Assembly: GCA_029261925.1 (NCBI GenBank)
Contig: JAJDAJ010000039.1
Span: forward strand, 22,802-86,801
Direction: 5' to 3'
Length of the DNA stretch: 64,000 bases
Origin: Deltaproteobacteria bacterium
GTDB lineage: Bacteria; Myxococcota_A; UBA9160; SZUA-336
Made by a program: the position numbers and the translations under genes
In this document: in pieces, positions 36,838 to 45,586 of the stretch
Layout: every line of letters begins with the position of its first letter
How positions within the stretch are numbered: the first letter of the stretch is position 1
Notes under the pieces: generated by a model
The model's database searches: none
What the model saw: only the letters and a program-made list of their open reading frames with translations
What the model was told of the DNA's origin: nothing

Positions 36838-37107
36838 TCAGCCGCCGGAAATCGCCGCCAGGACCTCGATCTCGTCGCCGGCCTCGACCGGGGCATCGAG
36901 CGATCCGGCGTCGAGCGGCTCGCCGTTGCGGAAGAGCTTCACGAAGCGATGCACCTGGCCCCGGGCGTCGAAGACCTGGGCGCCGAATCCGGGATGCCGA
37001 GCGTCCACCGCCTCGATGCAGGCGCGCACACTGCCGGCTTCCACCTCGATCTCGCCCCGGCCGCCGGTCGGTCCCTGGTAGGGCGGCGGTACGATGACCT
37101 TCGCCAT
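36838..37107 (-). CDS. MoaD/ThiS-type ubiquitin-like sulfur carrier
   Basis: An 89-residue beta-grasp protein that ends in the required diglycine (EVLAAISGG). It contains a typical SVRACIEAVDARHPGF helix near residue 25 and KLFRNGEPLDAGSLDAPVEAGDE before the C-terminal strand. It lies 23 nt upstream of moeA on the same strand, so it is most likely a MoaD-type carrier for molybdopterin sulfur, although ThiS-like or other sulfur-carrier roles are possible. No MoaE, MoaA or MoaC is next to it. Confidence 0.85.
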   Translation of the reverse strand: MAKVIVPPPYQGPTGGRGEIEVEAGSVRACIEAVDARHPGFGAQVFDARGQVHRFVKLFRNGEPLDAGSLDAPVEAGDEIEVLAAISGG

Positions 37108-37169
37108 GCGGCGATTCTAGCAGGCCCCCGGCGGGAGCCCGGCGCGCTTGCCTGGCGTCGGCGGCCGCC

Positions 37170-37934
37170 TCAGAGGCCGGGCGCGCCGAAGGCGTAGGTC
37201 CAGACGCGGCGCCCGCCCCGGAAGCCCAGGCTCGCGTAGAGCGAGCGTGCCGGCACGTTGCCCTCGCGGACCTGCAGGGCCGTCCAGCGGCCGGGGCTCT
37301 CCAGCGCGCGCACCAGCGCCACCACCACGGCGCGCGCCAGACCCTGCCGGCGGCAGTCCTCGCGGGTCTCGAAGTGGGCCAGCATCGCGACCCGCCCGGT
37401 CACGAAGCGCACGCCCCCGACCGACGCGAGCTCGCCGTGCGCATCGCGGGCGCCGTAGAACGGCCCGAACTCGAGCTGCACCGGCGAGAAGCGCGAGCCG
37501 TAGAAGCGCGAGAGCTCGGCGGCGTCGGAGAGCGCCTCCACGCGCGGATCCGGCTCCGGGATCGGCGCGTGCGTGAAGCGCACCATCAGCTCCTCGACGC
37601 GCACCAGCTGGCCCCCCGCAGCGGCGACTTCGCTCGCGATGCGCGCCGGCACCTGCGTGGCGAAGGGACGCGGCGCGCGCTCGAGCAGCGCGCTGGCGAC
37701 ACCCGGCAGACGCGCCGCCAGCGGCACGAAGGTGTAGGGCAGGATCCCGCGCTGCACCCCGAGCAGCCCGAGCAGCCGCTCGCCCTCGAGCGCCTGCCAG
37801 AGCTCGGTGCGCTCGCGCAGCGGCGCGAGCTCCAGCGCACCGTGAAGCCAGGCGCGATCGGGGAGCTGCTCCTCCGTGAACGCGCGCGCGCGCTCGAGCT
37901 CGAGCGCATCCCCTGCTGCCCGCACGATCTTCAC
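37170..37934 (-). CDS. GNAT-family acetyltransferase
   Basis: A 254-residue protein starting at GTG 37934. The N-terminal half (residues 1-115) has a divergent fold; the C-terminal half shows the GNAT acetyl-CoA motif A, HFETREDCRRQGLARAVVVA near residue 195 (the R/Q-x-x-G-x-A pattern), followed by LQVREGNVPARSLYASLGFR near 226. It ends YAFGAPGL. The overall organisation resembles FR47-like proteins. Function and substrate are unknown. It is separated from the MoaD-like gene by 62 bp. Confidence 0.75.
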   Translation of the reverse strand: MKIVRAAGDALELERARAFTEEQLPDRAWLHGALELAPLRERTELWQALEGERLLGLLGVQRGILPYTFVPLAARLPGVASALLERAPRPFATQVPARIASEVAAAGGQLVRVEELMVRFTHAPIPEPDPRVEALSDAAELSRFYGSRFSPVQLEFGPFYGARDAHGELASVGGVRFVTGRVAMLAHFETREDCRRQGLARAVVVALVRALESPGRWTALQVREGNVPARSLYASLGFRGGRRVWTYAFGAPGL

Positions 37935-38000
37935 GCGCGCAGTCTAGACCAGCGCGTCCGGATCCGTCGGGGCGACCTGCACGAGCCGCCAGCCCGCGCG

Positions 38001-39524
38001 TCAGCGGGGCAGCGCGTAGACGTACGCGACCTCGCCGCGCACCTCCTCGCGGTGGACCCGCTCGAGCGCGCCGCCGGCCAGCGCCTCGAGGACGGCGTCC
38101 TCCTCGCTGTCCACGACCAGCCAGCGCGCCCCGGCCGCCCTCAGGGACGGGAGCAGCTCGGTGCCGCCGGGAGCGAGACGCAGGTCGGCAAACGGCGCGT
38201 CTGCGTAGAAGGCCACGCGCTGCTTGACCGCGGCGACGCGGGCGACCGGGGCGTGGTTCGCGCGCAGCCACTCCGCGGCGCGACGCTCGGCGAGCGCGTC
38301 GCCGTCCGGAGTGCGGAAGGCCTTGCCCAGGCCGAGGCCGGCCACGAGCAGCAGCAGCAGCGTCCAGGCCGCGCCGCGTCCGCCGGCGCGGCGCAGCGGT
38401 CGGGCCAGCCAGCTCGCCGCGGCCACGGCGCCCAGGGCGACGTACGGCAGGGTCGACAGCGCAGCCGGGAGCGCGTGACGCCGGCTCAGGTATCCCACGT
38501 TGGCCAGCAGGCCGGTGAGCACGACCAGGTAGAGCGCGATCAGCACGGCGTGATAGCGGCCGCGCAGACCCGGCGGCCAGCGGGCCGCGACCAGGCCCAG
38601 GATCAGCAGCAGCGCCACCTCGTAGCGCAGGACCGACAGAGAGGTCTCGAGCACCTCGACAAGCGCGGCCGCCACCGGCGGGCCCACCGCGAGGTCGCCA
38701 CCCAGCGGGTTGGGTTCGGGCGCCTCCGCCGGGCCCGCCGCCGCGGGCGCCAGTGCCGGATCGGGATCGGGCGCGTGGCCCAGCCAGTCGCGCAGCCGCT
38801 CCACGCCCAGCAGCGCGTTGATCGACTTCTTCTGGCTGAAGGTGAGCTCGCCGCGCTCCGCGCTGAGCCAGCTCACGTACGGCGTCATCACGAGCAGGCA
38901 GCCAACGCCCAGGGCGGCACCCAGGCGCAGCAGGGCGCGTGGAGCCAGCCGTCCGCGCAGGGCCTCGAGGGCCGCGACGCCCGCCACCGCGAGCGCGACG
39001 CCCGCGCCCTCGGGTCGCACCAGGTACGCCCCACCGGCCGCCAGGCCGCAGCCGAGCGCGGCCCCGCCCGCGCCTCGCTGCTGCAGTGCCCGCCAGCCCA
39101 GCGCGACGGCGCAGAGGAAGAGCAGCAGGTGCAGGCCGTCACTCATCACGTCGGCCGAGACGTCGATCGCGTACGGGTGCACGGCGAGCGCGAACGCGCC
39201 CACGCGCGCCGGCACGCGACCCACGGCGGCGTCGAGCCAGGCGTACGCGACCCAGACCGCCAGGGTCCCCGCCACGACCGAGACCGCGACGCCGGAGAGC
39301 ACCCAGTCGCCCGTCAGGGGGTGCAGCAGCGCCATCAGGCCCGGGTAGAGCGGGTGATAGTCGTGCGCGAGCGCGGCCGACCAGCTCCCCGCGGCCAGGT
39401 TCCGGGCGATGCCCACGAACTGGGGGCCATCGTTGAAGATGACCTCGATCTGGAGCGCACGCAGCACGCGGATCCCGAGTGCGAGCGCGGCCAGGGCAGC
39501 GGCTTCGGCGGCGCGTGCGCGCAT
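38001..39524 (-). CDS. Multi-pass GT-C-type membrane glycosyltransferase
   Basis: A 507-residue protein with about ten hydrophobic segments, for example AAALAALALGIRVLRAL, VLSGVAVSVVAGTLAVWVAY, LHLLLFLCAVALGW, VALLLILGLVAA and AAWTLLLLLVAGLGL. The first loop has EVIFNDGPQFVGIARNLAAG near residue 28 with an Asp placed like the catalytic acidic residue of GT-C enzymes, followed by HDYHPLYPGLMAL, as in ArnT/PMT_2-like families that use lipid-linked sugar donors at the outer face of the inner membrane. ATG 39524 is the start. It lies 20 nt downstream of the OmpA-type lipoprotein. The acceptor is unknown. Confidence 0.75.
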   Translation of the reverse strand: MRARAAEAAALAALALGIRVLRALQIEVIFNDGPQFVGIARNLAAGSWSAALAHDYHPLYPGLMALLHPLTGDWVLSGVAVSVVAGTLAVWVAYAWLDAAVGRVPARVGAFALAVHPYAIDVSADVMSDGLHLLLFLCAVALGWRALQQRGAGGAALGCGLAAGGAYLVRPEGAGVALAVAGVAALEALRGRLAPRALLRLGAALGVGCLLVMTPYVSWLSAERGELTFSQKKSINALLGVERLRDWLGHAPDPDPALAPAAAGPAEAPEPNPLGGDLAVGPPVAAALVEVLETSLSVLRYEVALLLILGLVAARWPPGLRGRYHAVLIALYLVVLTGLLANVGYLSRRHALPAALSTLPYVALGAVAAASWLARPLRRAGGRGAAWTLLLLLVAGLGLGKAFRTPDGDALAERRAAEWLRANHAPVARVAAVKQRVAFYADAPFADLRLAPGGTELLPSLRAAGARWLVVDSEEDAVLEALAGGALERVHREEVRGEVAYVYALPR

Positions 39525-39544
39525 CGCCGGGAGTCTAGCCCGCC

Positions 39545-40021
39545 TCAGCGCTGGATCACGATCTCGACACGCCGGTTCAGACGCCGACCCTCGCGGCTGC
39601 GATTGGTCGAGATGGGGTACGCCTCGCCGTAGCCGCGGACCTTCAGGCGCGCCGCCGCCAGCCCGCCGGCGATCAGCTCGCGGTGCACGGTGCGCGCCCG
39701 GTCGAGCGAGAGGCTCAGGTTGTAGCCGGGGTCGCCGGTCGAATCGGCGTGCCCCTCCACGGAGATGGCGCGCGCCCCACCGAGGCGCTCGATGATGCCA
39801 CCGGCGGCCGCCACCCTGAGGCGCGCGGGGGGCGTGAGCTCGATGCTGTCGAACTCGAAGAGCACGTCGGGGACGTACACGACCAGTCCGCGGTCGGTGC
39901 GCCGCACGACCAGGTCGTGAGCGCGCAGCTCGCCGGCCATGCGGCGATCCTGGAGCCACGACGCGCAGCCGCCCGCGAGCCACGCGGTGAGCAGGAGAAG
40001 GGCGCGGCCGGAGCGGCTCAG
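39545..40021 (-). CDS. OmpA-family peptidoglycan-binding lipoprotein (probable CTG start)
   Basis: The C-terminal domain is OmpA-like: VLFEFDSIELTPPARLRV, SVEGHADSTGDPGYNLSLSL and RGYGEAYPISTNRSREGR then LNRRVEIVI, which bind diaminopimelate of peptidoglycan. The first ATG (39940) gives a 131-residue protein with no export signal. Reading upstream in frame adds LSRSGRALLLLTAWLAGGC, a lipoprotein signal with the lipid-attachment Cys at residue 19. No ATG, GTG or TTG is in frame, but CTG 40021 is preceded by AGGAGG at a 7-nt spacing and overlaps the stop of the upstream gene as CTGA (40018-40021), mirroring the GTGA overlaps elsewhere. That makes 158 residues in an outer-membrane lipoprotein. 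Confidence 0.8.
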   Translation of the reverse strand: MSRSGRALLLLTAWLAGGCASWLQDRRMAGELRAHDLVVRRTDRGLVVYVPDVLFEFDSIELTPPARLRVAAAGGIIERLGGARAISVEGHADSTGDPGYNLSLSLDRARTVHRELIAGGLAAARLKVRGYGEAYPISTNRSREGRRLNRRVEIVIQR

Positions 40022-40410
40022 GGCTCCACCTCCTGCAGCCAGCCGCCGCGAACCCGCACGCGGCGCTGCGCCGCGTCGGCGGCGTCACGGTCTGGCGCGG
40101 GCGCCACGCAGTGCTCGCGCGCGTGCAGCCGCAGGCTCCCGTCCGGACCCTGCACGTACACGCGGTAGCACCAGGTGCGTCCGGGACTCGCGCTCGTGTC
40201 GGCCCAGCTCGAGCGCGCGGCGGCGAGGCGCGCGACCTCGGACCAGGTGCCGTCTGCGGGACGCCGCTCGACCACGTAGAGCCCGGCGTCCGCGGCTGCC
40301 GGCCAGCTCAGCTCGATGCTGTCGGCGCGCGCGACAGCGACGGGCATGCACAGCAGCGGCCCGATCAGCGCGCCGGCCAGTCGCCTACCGCGGCGCGAAG
40401 CGCTGGCCAC
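40018..40410 (-). CDS. Small exported fibronectin-III-like protein
   Basis: A 130-residue protein from GTG 40410, overlapping the SDR gene by 26 nt. Residues 1-28 look like a Sec signal peptide (basic RRGRR, then LAGALIGPLLCMPVAVARA with cleavage after ARA). The remainder has a beta-rich pattern typical of a fibronectin type III domain: SIELSWPAAADAGLYVVERR, then WSEVARL and RTWCYRVYVQG. Two Cys (TWCYRV and EHCVAP) may form a disulfide. It sits directly before the OmpA lipoprotein with CTGA coupling, so both probably act in the periplasm. Function unknown; start at ATG 40347 is possible but would lose the signal. Confidence 0.6.
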   Translation of the reverse strand: MASASRRGRRLAGALIGPLLCMPVAVARADSIELSWPAAADAGLYVVERRPADGTWSEVARLAAARSSWADTSASPGRTWCYRVYVQGPDGSLRLHAREHCVAPAPDRDAADAAQRRVRVRGGWLQEVEP

Positions 40411-41152
40411 CGTCGAGCCGGATGGTCGAGGCGTTGAGCATGGGATTCTCGACGATGGCGCGGACCAGCGCCGCGTACTCCTCCGGGCGCCCCATGCGCC
40501 TCGGGAACGCGGCATCGCGGGTCAGGGTCTCGGCCATCTCGGGCGACGCGAGCTTGGTGAGGCCAGTGGCGAAGAGGCTCGGGGCGATCGCGTTCACGCG
40601 GATCCCCAGGCTCCCCAGATCGCGCGCCGCGGTGAACGTCATGCCGACGATGCCCGACTTGGCCGCGGCGTAGGCCACCTGACCGATCTGCCCCTCGAAC
40701 GCAGCGATCGAAGCCGTGCTGATGATCACGCCGCGCTCGCCGTCGTCGTCGGGCTCGTTGCGGCTCATGCGCTCGGCCGCCAGGCGCAGGAAGTCGAACG
40801 AGCCGATCAGGTTCAGCTCGACCACGCGGCGGAAGTCCTCGAGCGGATGCGCGCCCTCGCGGCTCAGCGTGCGCTTCGCGATGCCCCCTCCGGCCGTGTT
40901 CACGCCGATGTGGATCGCGCCCAGCTCCTCGACGGCGCGATCGAGCGCGGCCTCGAGCGTGGAGCTGTCGCGGATGTCGATCGGGCAGAAGATCGCGCCA
41001 CCCCCGATGCCGGCGGCGACCTCGGCACCCGCGGAGCCCTCCAGATCGAGGATCGCCACCCGCGCGCCCTCCCGTGCCAGGAGCTCCGCGCTCGCCCGGG
41101 CCATGCCCGAGGCGCCCCCGGCGATGGCAGCGCCCGCGCCCTTGATCTGCAT
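40385..41152 (-). CDS. Short-chain dehydrogenase, 3-hydroxyacyl-CoA dehydrogenase type II-like
   Basis: A 255-residue classical SDR. The NAD(H)-binding loop is GAAIAGGASGMARASAELL near residue 6, with an acidic residue in AILDLEGS near 35 that favours NAD. The active site shows ISTASIAAFEGQIGQVAYAAAKSGIVGM near 145 to 170 (Ser, YxxxK). The C-terminal half ends ASTIRLDGGQRFAPR. Features resemble HSD17B10-type 3-hydroxyacyl-CoA dehydrogenases (IDIRDSSTLEAALDRAV, NTAGGGIAKRTL). It abuts arginine decarboxylase with no gap. The substrate is probably a short-chain hydroxyacyl-CoA. Confidence 0.8.
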   Translation of the reverse strand: MQIKGAGAAIAGGASGMARASAELLAREGARVAILDLEGSAGAEVAAGIGGGAIFCPIDIRDSSTLEAALDRAVEELGAIHIGVNTAGGGIAKRTLSREGAHPLEDFRRVVELNLIGSFDFLRLAAERMSRNEPDDDGERGVIISTASIAAFEGQIGQVAYAAAKSGIVGMTFTAARDLGSLGIRVNAIAPSLFATGLTKLASPEMAETLTRDAAFPRRMGRPEEYAALVRAIVENPMLNASTIRLDGGQRFAPR

Positions 41153-43054
41153 CTAGCTCTCCCCTTCGAGATAGGTGTAGCCCGACAGACCGAGCTCGTA
41201 ACGCCGCCGGACCAGCGCGGACTCCTCGAGGGTGATCTGCCCGGCACGGAGCGCGCGCTCCGTGGAGTGGCGGACCCGCTCGGCCAGCACGCGGCGGTCG
41301 TACTGCACGTAGGCGAGGATCTCCTCGACCCGATCGCCCTCCACGACGTGCTCGACGCTGTAGCCGCCCTGGTCGAGCGCGGCCACGTGCACGGTGTCGG
41401 TGTCGCCGAAGAGGTTGTGCATCTCGCCCAGGGTCTCCTGGTAGGCGCCGACCATGAACACGCCGATGTGGTACGGACCGTCTCCGGGCGGATGGAGCGG
41501 CAGGACCCGGCGGTCGTCGCGCTCCGGCACGAATCGATCGATCCGGCCGTCGGAGTCGCAGGTCAGATCGGCGAAGATGCCGGCCCGCTCCGGCTCCTCG
41601 TCGAGGCGGTGGATCGGCAGCATCGGGAAGAGCTGCTCGAGCGCCCAGGAGTCGGGCAGCGACTGGAACAGCGAGAAGTTCCCGAAGTAGGTGTCCGCGA
41701 GCTGGCGCTCCAGTCCCTGGAGCTCCGCCGGCGGCTGGCTCATGTCGCGCACCGCGCGCAGGATCCGCTCGCAGCACGCCGCGTACAGCGCCTCGGCCCG
41801 GCCGCGCGCCGCCAGATCCAGGTAGCCCAGGCGGAAGGCCAGCTGCGCCTCCTCCTTGAGCTGCGAGGCGTCGTGGAAGGCCTCCTGCGCCGCGGCGGGC
41901 TCGAAGCTTTCCCAGACCTCGTACAGCTCGTGGATGGTCTTGTGCTCCCCGGGCTGCGGCGGCTCGGGCCGGGCCACGTCCAGGCCGTCGTCCACGTCGA
42001 GCACGTCGAAGATCAGCACCGAGGCGTGCGACACCAGCGCGCGGCCGCACTCGGCCACGATGTCGGGGTGCGGCACGCCGCGCTCCGTGCAGGCCTCGTG
42101 CACGGCAGCGATCACGTCGTACGCGTACTCCTGCACGGTGTAGTTCATCGACGACTGCGAGCTCGACTGCGTGCCGTCGTAGTCCACTCCCAGCCCGCCG
42201 CCCACGTCGATGCACGTCATGGGTGCGCCGAGGTCGTGCAGGCCCGTGAAGATGCGGCTGGCCTCCTGGAGGGCGTCGGCGTGCGCGCGGATCTCGGTGA
42301 TCTGCGAGCCGATGTGGAAGTGCAGCATCTCGAGGCAGTCGAGCATGTCGACCCCGCGCAGGCGCTCGACCAGCGAGGTCAGCTCGGACACCGACAGGCC
42401 GAACTTCGAGCGATCCCCGGTGGACTCGGCCCAGCGACCGGCGCCGCGGGTCGAGAGCCGCGCGCGCACGCCCAGGTGGGGACGCACGCCCAGCTCCTGC
42501 GCCGCCTTGATCAGGGGCTCGAGCTCGTTGGGCCGGTCGATCACGATGACCGGGTGCAGGCCCAGCTTCTGCCCGAGCAACGCCATCTCGAGGTAGCCGC
42601 GGTCCTTGTAGCCGTTGCAGACGAGCAGCCGATCGTCGCCCTCGAGCAGCGCCATGGCGACCATCAGCTCGGGCTTGCTGCCTACCTCGAGGCCGAGCCC
42701 CGAGCCCGCTCCGTAGCGGATCAGCTCCTCGACGACCTGGCGCTGCTGGTTGACCTTGATCGGGTAGACGCCGCGGTAGCGACCGGTGAACTCGTACTCG
42801 GCGATGGCGCGCTGGAAGCAGCTCGCGATCTCGCGCACGCGGCTCTCCAGGATGTCGGAGAAGCGCAGCAGCAGGGGCGTGCGCAGGCCGCGCTCGCGCA
42901 GCTCCTCGACCAGAGCGCGCAGATTGATGCTCGGGCCGCCCTGGCCCCGGGGCTGGACGATGACGTCGCCCCGCGGGCTCACGCCGAAGTACCCGGCTCC
43001 CCACGACGAGATGCCGTAGAGCTCCGCGCTCTGCTCTGTGGTCCAGGCTCCCAT
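41153..43054 (-). CDS. speA: Biosynthetic arginine decarboxylase SpeA
   Basis: SpeA is a PLP enzyme making agmatine from arginine for polyamine synthesis. The 633-residue protein has the fold III N-terminal barrel with the PLP lysine in YRGVYPIKVNQQRQVVEEL near residue 97, GLEVGSKPELMVAMALL near 122, FHIGSQITEIRAHADALQ near 246, and DVGGGLGVDYDGTQSSSQSS near 280. The substrate-binding Cys-containing segment is in IVAECGRALVSHASVLIFDV near 340. It is full length for SpeA. ATG 43054 is preceded by GGGAGGAGG. It has no agmatinase neighbour here. Confidence 0.95.
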   Translation of the reverse strand: MGAWTTEQSAELYGISSWGAGYFGVSPRGDVIVQPRGQGGPSINLRALVEELRERGLRTPLLLRFSDILESRVREIASCFQRAIAEYEFTGRYRGVYPIKVNQQRQVVEELIRYGAGSGLGLEVGSKPELMVAMALLEGDDRLLVCNGYKDRGYLEMALLGQKLGLHPVIVIDRPNELEPLIKAAQELGVRPHLGVRARLSTRGAGRWAESTGDRSKFGLSVSELTSLVERLRGVDMLDCLEMLHFHIGSQITEIRAHADALQEASRIFTGLHDLGAPMTCIDVGGGLGVDYDGTQSSSQSSMNYTVQEYAYDVIAAVHEACTERGVPHPDIVAECGRALVSHASVLIFDVLDVDDGLDVARPEPPQPGEHKTIHELYEVWESFEPAAAQEAFHDASQLKEEAQLAFRLGYLDLAARGRAEALYAACCERILRAVRDMSQPPAELQGLERQLADTYFGNFSLFQSLPDSWALEQLFPMLPIHRLDEEPERAGIFADLTCDSDGRIDRFVPERDDRRVLPLHPPGDGPYHIGVFMVGAYQETLGEMHNLFGDTDTVHVAALDQGGYSVEHVVEGDRVEEILAYVQYDRRVLAERVRHSTERALRAGQITLEESALVRRRYELGLSGYTYLEGES

Positions 43055-43087
43055 CGGCCTCCTCCCGGTCGCACCGGTTCCGGGAGC

Positions 43088-43471
43088 TTAGCCCCCGGAG
43101 CCCTCGATCTTCACGAACTCGCGACAGCCGGGGCAGCGCAGCGTGAGCGGCAGGCCCAGGCGGTCGGGAAGCTCGTAGTCCTGGGGTCGGTCGCTGCAGC
43201 CGCAGTGGCCCTGGAGCGAGGTGATGCGCTCGGTCTGCCGCAGCCGGCGCCAGCCGAGCACCAGCGCCAGCCCGACCAGGAAGGGCACGCTCAGGTGCAC
43301 GCCCGGGATCGGGATCACCAGCACGGCCAGCAGCAGCAGCGGCCCGGCGAGCTTCAGGGCGCGCAGGCGGCGCTGCCCCGGGCCGAAGGTCTCCACGCCC
43401 GCCGAGACCGCGAACGGCGGCTTGCCGTACACGGTGCCCCGGAGCCCGGCAGCGGCGCCCGGGGAGCTCAC
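43088..43471 (-). CDS. Small membrane protein with C-terminal zinc-ribbon-like Cys pairs
   Basis: A 127-residue protein from GTG 43471, overlapping the HAD stop by GTGA. Residues about 40-72 contain a hydrophobic stretch (LKLAGPLLLLAVLVIPIPG, HLSVPFLVGLALVLGW), one or two membrane passes. The C-terminal region has GHCGCSDRPQ near 92 and LRCPGCREFVKIE near 113, two Cys pairs spaced like a zinc ribbon or rubredoxin-type knuckle. Unknown family. Coupling to the HAD hydrolase suggests a joint function, but the sequence gives no more. Confidence 0.55.
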   Translation of the reverse strand: MSSPGAAAGLRGTVYGKPPFAVSAGVETFGPGQRRLRALKLAGPLLLLAVLVIPIPGVHLSVPFLVGLALVLGWRRLRQTERITSLQGHCGCSDRPQDYELPDRLGLPLTLRCPGCREFVKIEGSGG

Positions 43472-44199
43472 CCGACCAGCTCGAGCAGCTCGGGGAGCGA
43501 CGAGATCACGTGATGGGGGTCCCCGGCAGCCCCCGTGCCCGCACCCGGCGGCGTGGCGCCTGCCTCGGGAATCAGCACCGTGGTCATCCCCAGCGGCCGG
43601 GCCCCCGCCACGTCGTGCTCGCGCGAGTCGCCCACGAACAGCACGTCCTGCGGCGCGCAGCCCGCCTTGCCGCAGGCGTAGCGGAAGAAGCCGGGGTCGG
43701 GCTTGCAGGACCCGGCCTCCTCGGAGCTGCTCCAGTGGTCCAGGAGCAGGTCGAGTCCGGCACGCTCGAGCATGGGATGGAGGTAGTCGTCGTCGATGTT
43801 CGACACGATCGACAGGCGCAACCCGCGCTCGCGCAGGCCGCGCAGCGTCTCGATACAGCCCTCGCGCAGGCTGAACCGCTCCAGCAGCGCCTGGCGCTGC
43901 TGCTCGTGGAACCAGTCGAGGAAGGCGGCGTCCGGCTCGGCCCCGAGGTCCTCGGCCCAGCGGCGCATGCCGTCCTGGAAGAGCTCCCGGTGCAGGTAGT
44001 AGGGCCGGTCGGCGAAGCGTGCCCAGCTCTCCGCCGAGCAGCGGCCGTAGGCAGCGAGCAGCTCGGCCGGATCGGCCTCGATTCCGAGGCGGGCCGCGGC
44101 CCGGTGGACGGTGTCGAACGCCTGACGGCCCAGCGCCGCGTAGCTGAAGAGCGTGCCGCCGAAGTCGAAGAACACGTCCGTCCAGGCGGGGCGGGTCAT
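43468..44199 (-). CDS. HAD-superfamily hydrolase
   Basis: A 243-residue HAD hydrolase. Motif I is DVFFDFGGTLFSYAALG near residue 8, where Gly replaces the second Asp of DxD (DFG rather than DxD), which is common in haloacid-dehalogenase/REG-2-like branches. Motif II is LRLSIVSNIDDDYL near 132, the lysine is in GSCKPDPGFFRYAC near 172 and motif IV is VLFVGDSREHDVAGARPLG near 190. Length and motif spacing fit a phosphatase of subfamily I. It is followed by the small membrane protein (GTGA). Substrate unknown. Confidence 0.8.
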   Translation of the reverse strand: MTRPAWTDVFFDFGGTLFSYAALGRQAFDTVHRAAARLGIEADPAELLAAYGRCSAESWARFADRPYYLHRELFQDGMRRWAEDLGAEPDAAFLDWFHEQQRQALLERFSLREGCIETLRGLRERGLRLSIVSNIDDDYLHPMLERAGLDLLLDHWSSSEEAGSCKPDPGFFRYACGKAGCAPQDVLFVGDSREHDVAGARPLGMTTVLIPEAGATPPGAGTGAAGDPHHVISSLPELLELVG

Positions 44200-44314
44200 G
44201 GCGGCGCAGGCTAGCAGGCTGCTGGAAGAGCCGCTCCCGCCGCCCCGCGGCGCGCCTGCCCGGGGGCCCGGACCACCCTGCTAGAATCCGCGAATCGAGC
44301 ACCGGGGAGCAGAG

Positions 44315-45586
44315 ATGGACGCCGAGCAGCACTCGATCGCGATCATCGGAGGGGCCACGGCGGGCGCCGAGGCGGCGGACATCTTCGCCAGCCAGGGCAT
44401 CCTCACGGTCGTCTTCGAGCAGAACGCGCGGCCGTACGGCAAGGTCGAGGACGGCCTTCCCCGCTGGCACGTCGGGCTGCGGGCGAAGGAGTACCGGACG
44501 ATCGACCGCAAGCTCTCCCAGGAGCACGTGCACTTCGTGCCCCGGACCGCGATCGGCCGCGACATCGGCCTGCGGGAGCTGGTCGAGGACTGGGGCTTCC
44601 AGTCGGTGGTTCTGGCCAACGGCGCCTGGAACGACCGGCCACTGCCGGTCGAGGGCTCCGACGCCTGGGTGGGCAAGGGTCTGCTTTACCAGAACCCCTA
44701 CATCCTGTGGTTCAACCACCGCCACGAGGCGGGCTACGACGGGCCGAAGTACGAGGTGGTTGACGGCACGATCATCGTGGGCGGCGGCCTGGCGTCGATC
44801 GACATGGCCAAGATCGTGACCCTCGAGCTCACCCTGGAGCGTCTCGCAGAACGCGGCATCGAGTCGGACCTGGAGGAGCTGGAGATCAAGGGCATCCCCA
44901 AGGTGCTCACCGCCCACGACCTCACCTGGGAGGACCTGGGCATCGAGGGCTCGACGATCTACTACCGGCGGCGCCTCGAGGACATGCCGCTGATGACCCT
45001 GCCGCCGGGCGCGGACGAGAAGACCGCCGCCAAGGTCGAGAAGGGGCGCCGCAACATGCTCGCGAAGAGCATGTCGAAGTACATGTTCCAGGTCGTGCCG
45101 CTGCACTCGCCCAGGTCCCTGATCATCGACGACGATCGCTGCGTCGGCGTGGTCTTCGCGCGCACCAGCATGGAGGGCGGCCGGCTCACCGTCACTGACG
45201 AGACCGTGGAGGTGCGCGCGCCGCTGGTGATCAGCTCGATCGGCAGCATCCCGCGCCCCCTCGAGGGCGTGCCCATGAAGGGCGAGCTCTACGACTACAC
45301 CGACTGGGACGTCGGCACGCTGCCCGACTACCCGACGCTGTTCAGCTGCGGCAACGTGGTCACCGGCAAGGGGAACATCGTCGAGTCCCGCAAGCACGCC
45401 AAGCGCGTGGGCCGCCACGTCAGCGACGAGTACTTCCGGCTCGCACAGGACGTCCGCGACCTCGAGCCCATGGGCCCCGAGGAGCGCGAGGCGCTGCTCA
45501 AGCGAATCCAGGAGCGCCAGGCCCGGGTCGGCTACAGCGGTTACGCGAGCTGGATCGAGGCGAGCAAGCCGCCCGGGTTCGTCTGA
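44315..45586 (+). CDS. FAD/NAD(P)-dependent oxidoreductase (ferredoxin-reductase-like)
   Basis: A 423-residue flavoprotein of the two-dinucleotide-binding type. The N-terminal FAD site reads [21 protein letters not shown] near residue 7. The second Rossmann, for NAD(P), is [21 protein letters not shown] near 150. The ending [21 protein letters not shown] near 348 resembles ferredoxin-NADP reductase/adrenodoxin-reductase-like proteins. It has no thioredoxin-reductase CxxC pair. Its stop overlaps the DUF255 gene start (TGATG), so it may feed electrons to that thioredoxin-fold protein. That link is inference. Confidence 0.75.
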   Translation: MDAEQHSIAIIGGATAGAEAADIFASQGILTVVFEQNARPYGKVEDGLPRWHVGLRAKEYRTIDRKLSQEHVHFVPRTAIGRDIGLRELVEDWGFQSVVLANGAWNDRPLPVEGSDAWVGKGLLYQNPYILWFNHRHEAGYDGPKYEVVDGTIIVGGGLASIDMAKIVTLELTLERLAERGIESDLEELEIKGIPKVLTAHDLTWEDLGIEGSTIYYRRRLEDMPLMTLPPGADEKTAAKVEKGRRNMLAKSMSKYMFQVVPLHSPRSLIIDDDRCVGVVFARTSMEGGRLTVTDETVEVRAPLVISSIGSIPRPLEGVPMKGELYDYTDWDVGTLPDYPTLFSCGNVVTGKGNIVESRKHAKRVGRHVSDEYFRLAQDVRDLEPMGPEEREALLKRIQERQARVGYSGYASWIEASKPPGFV

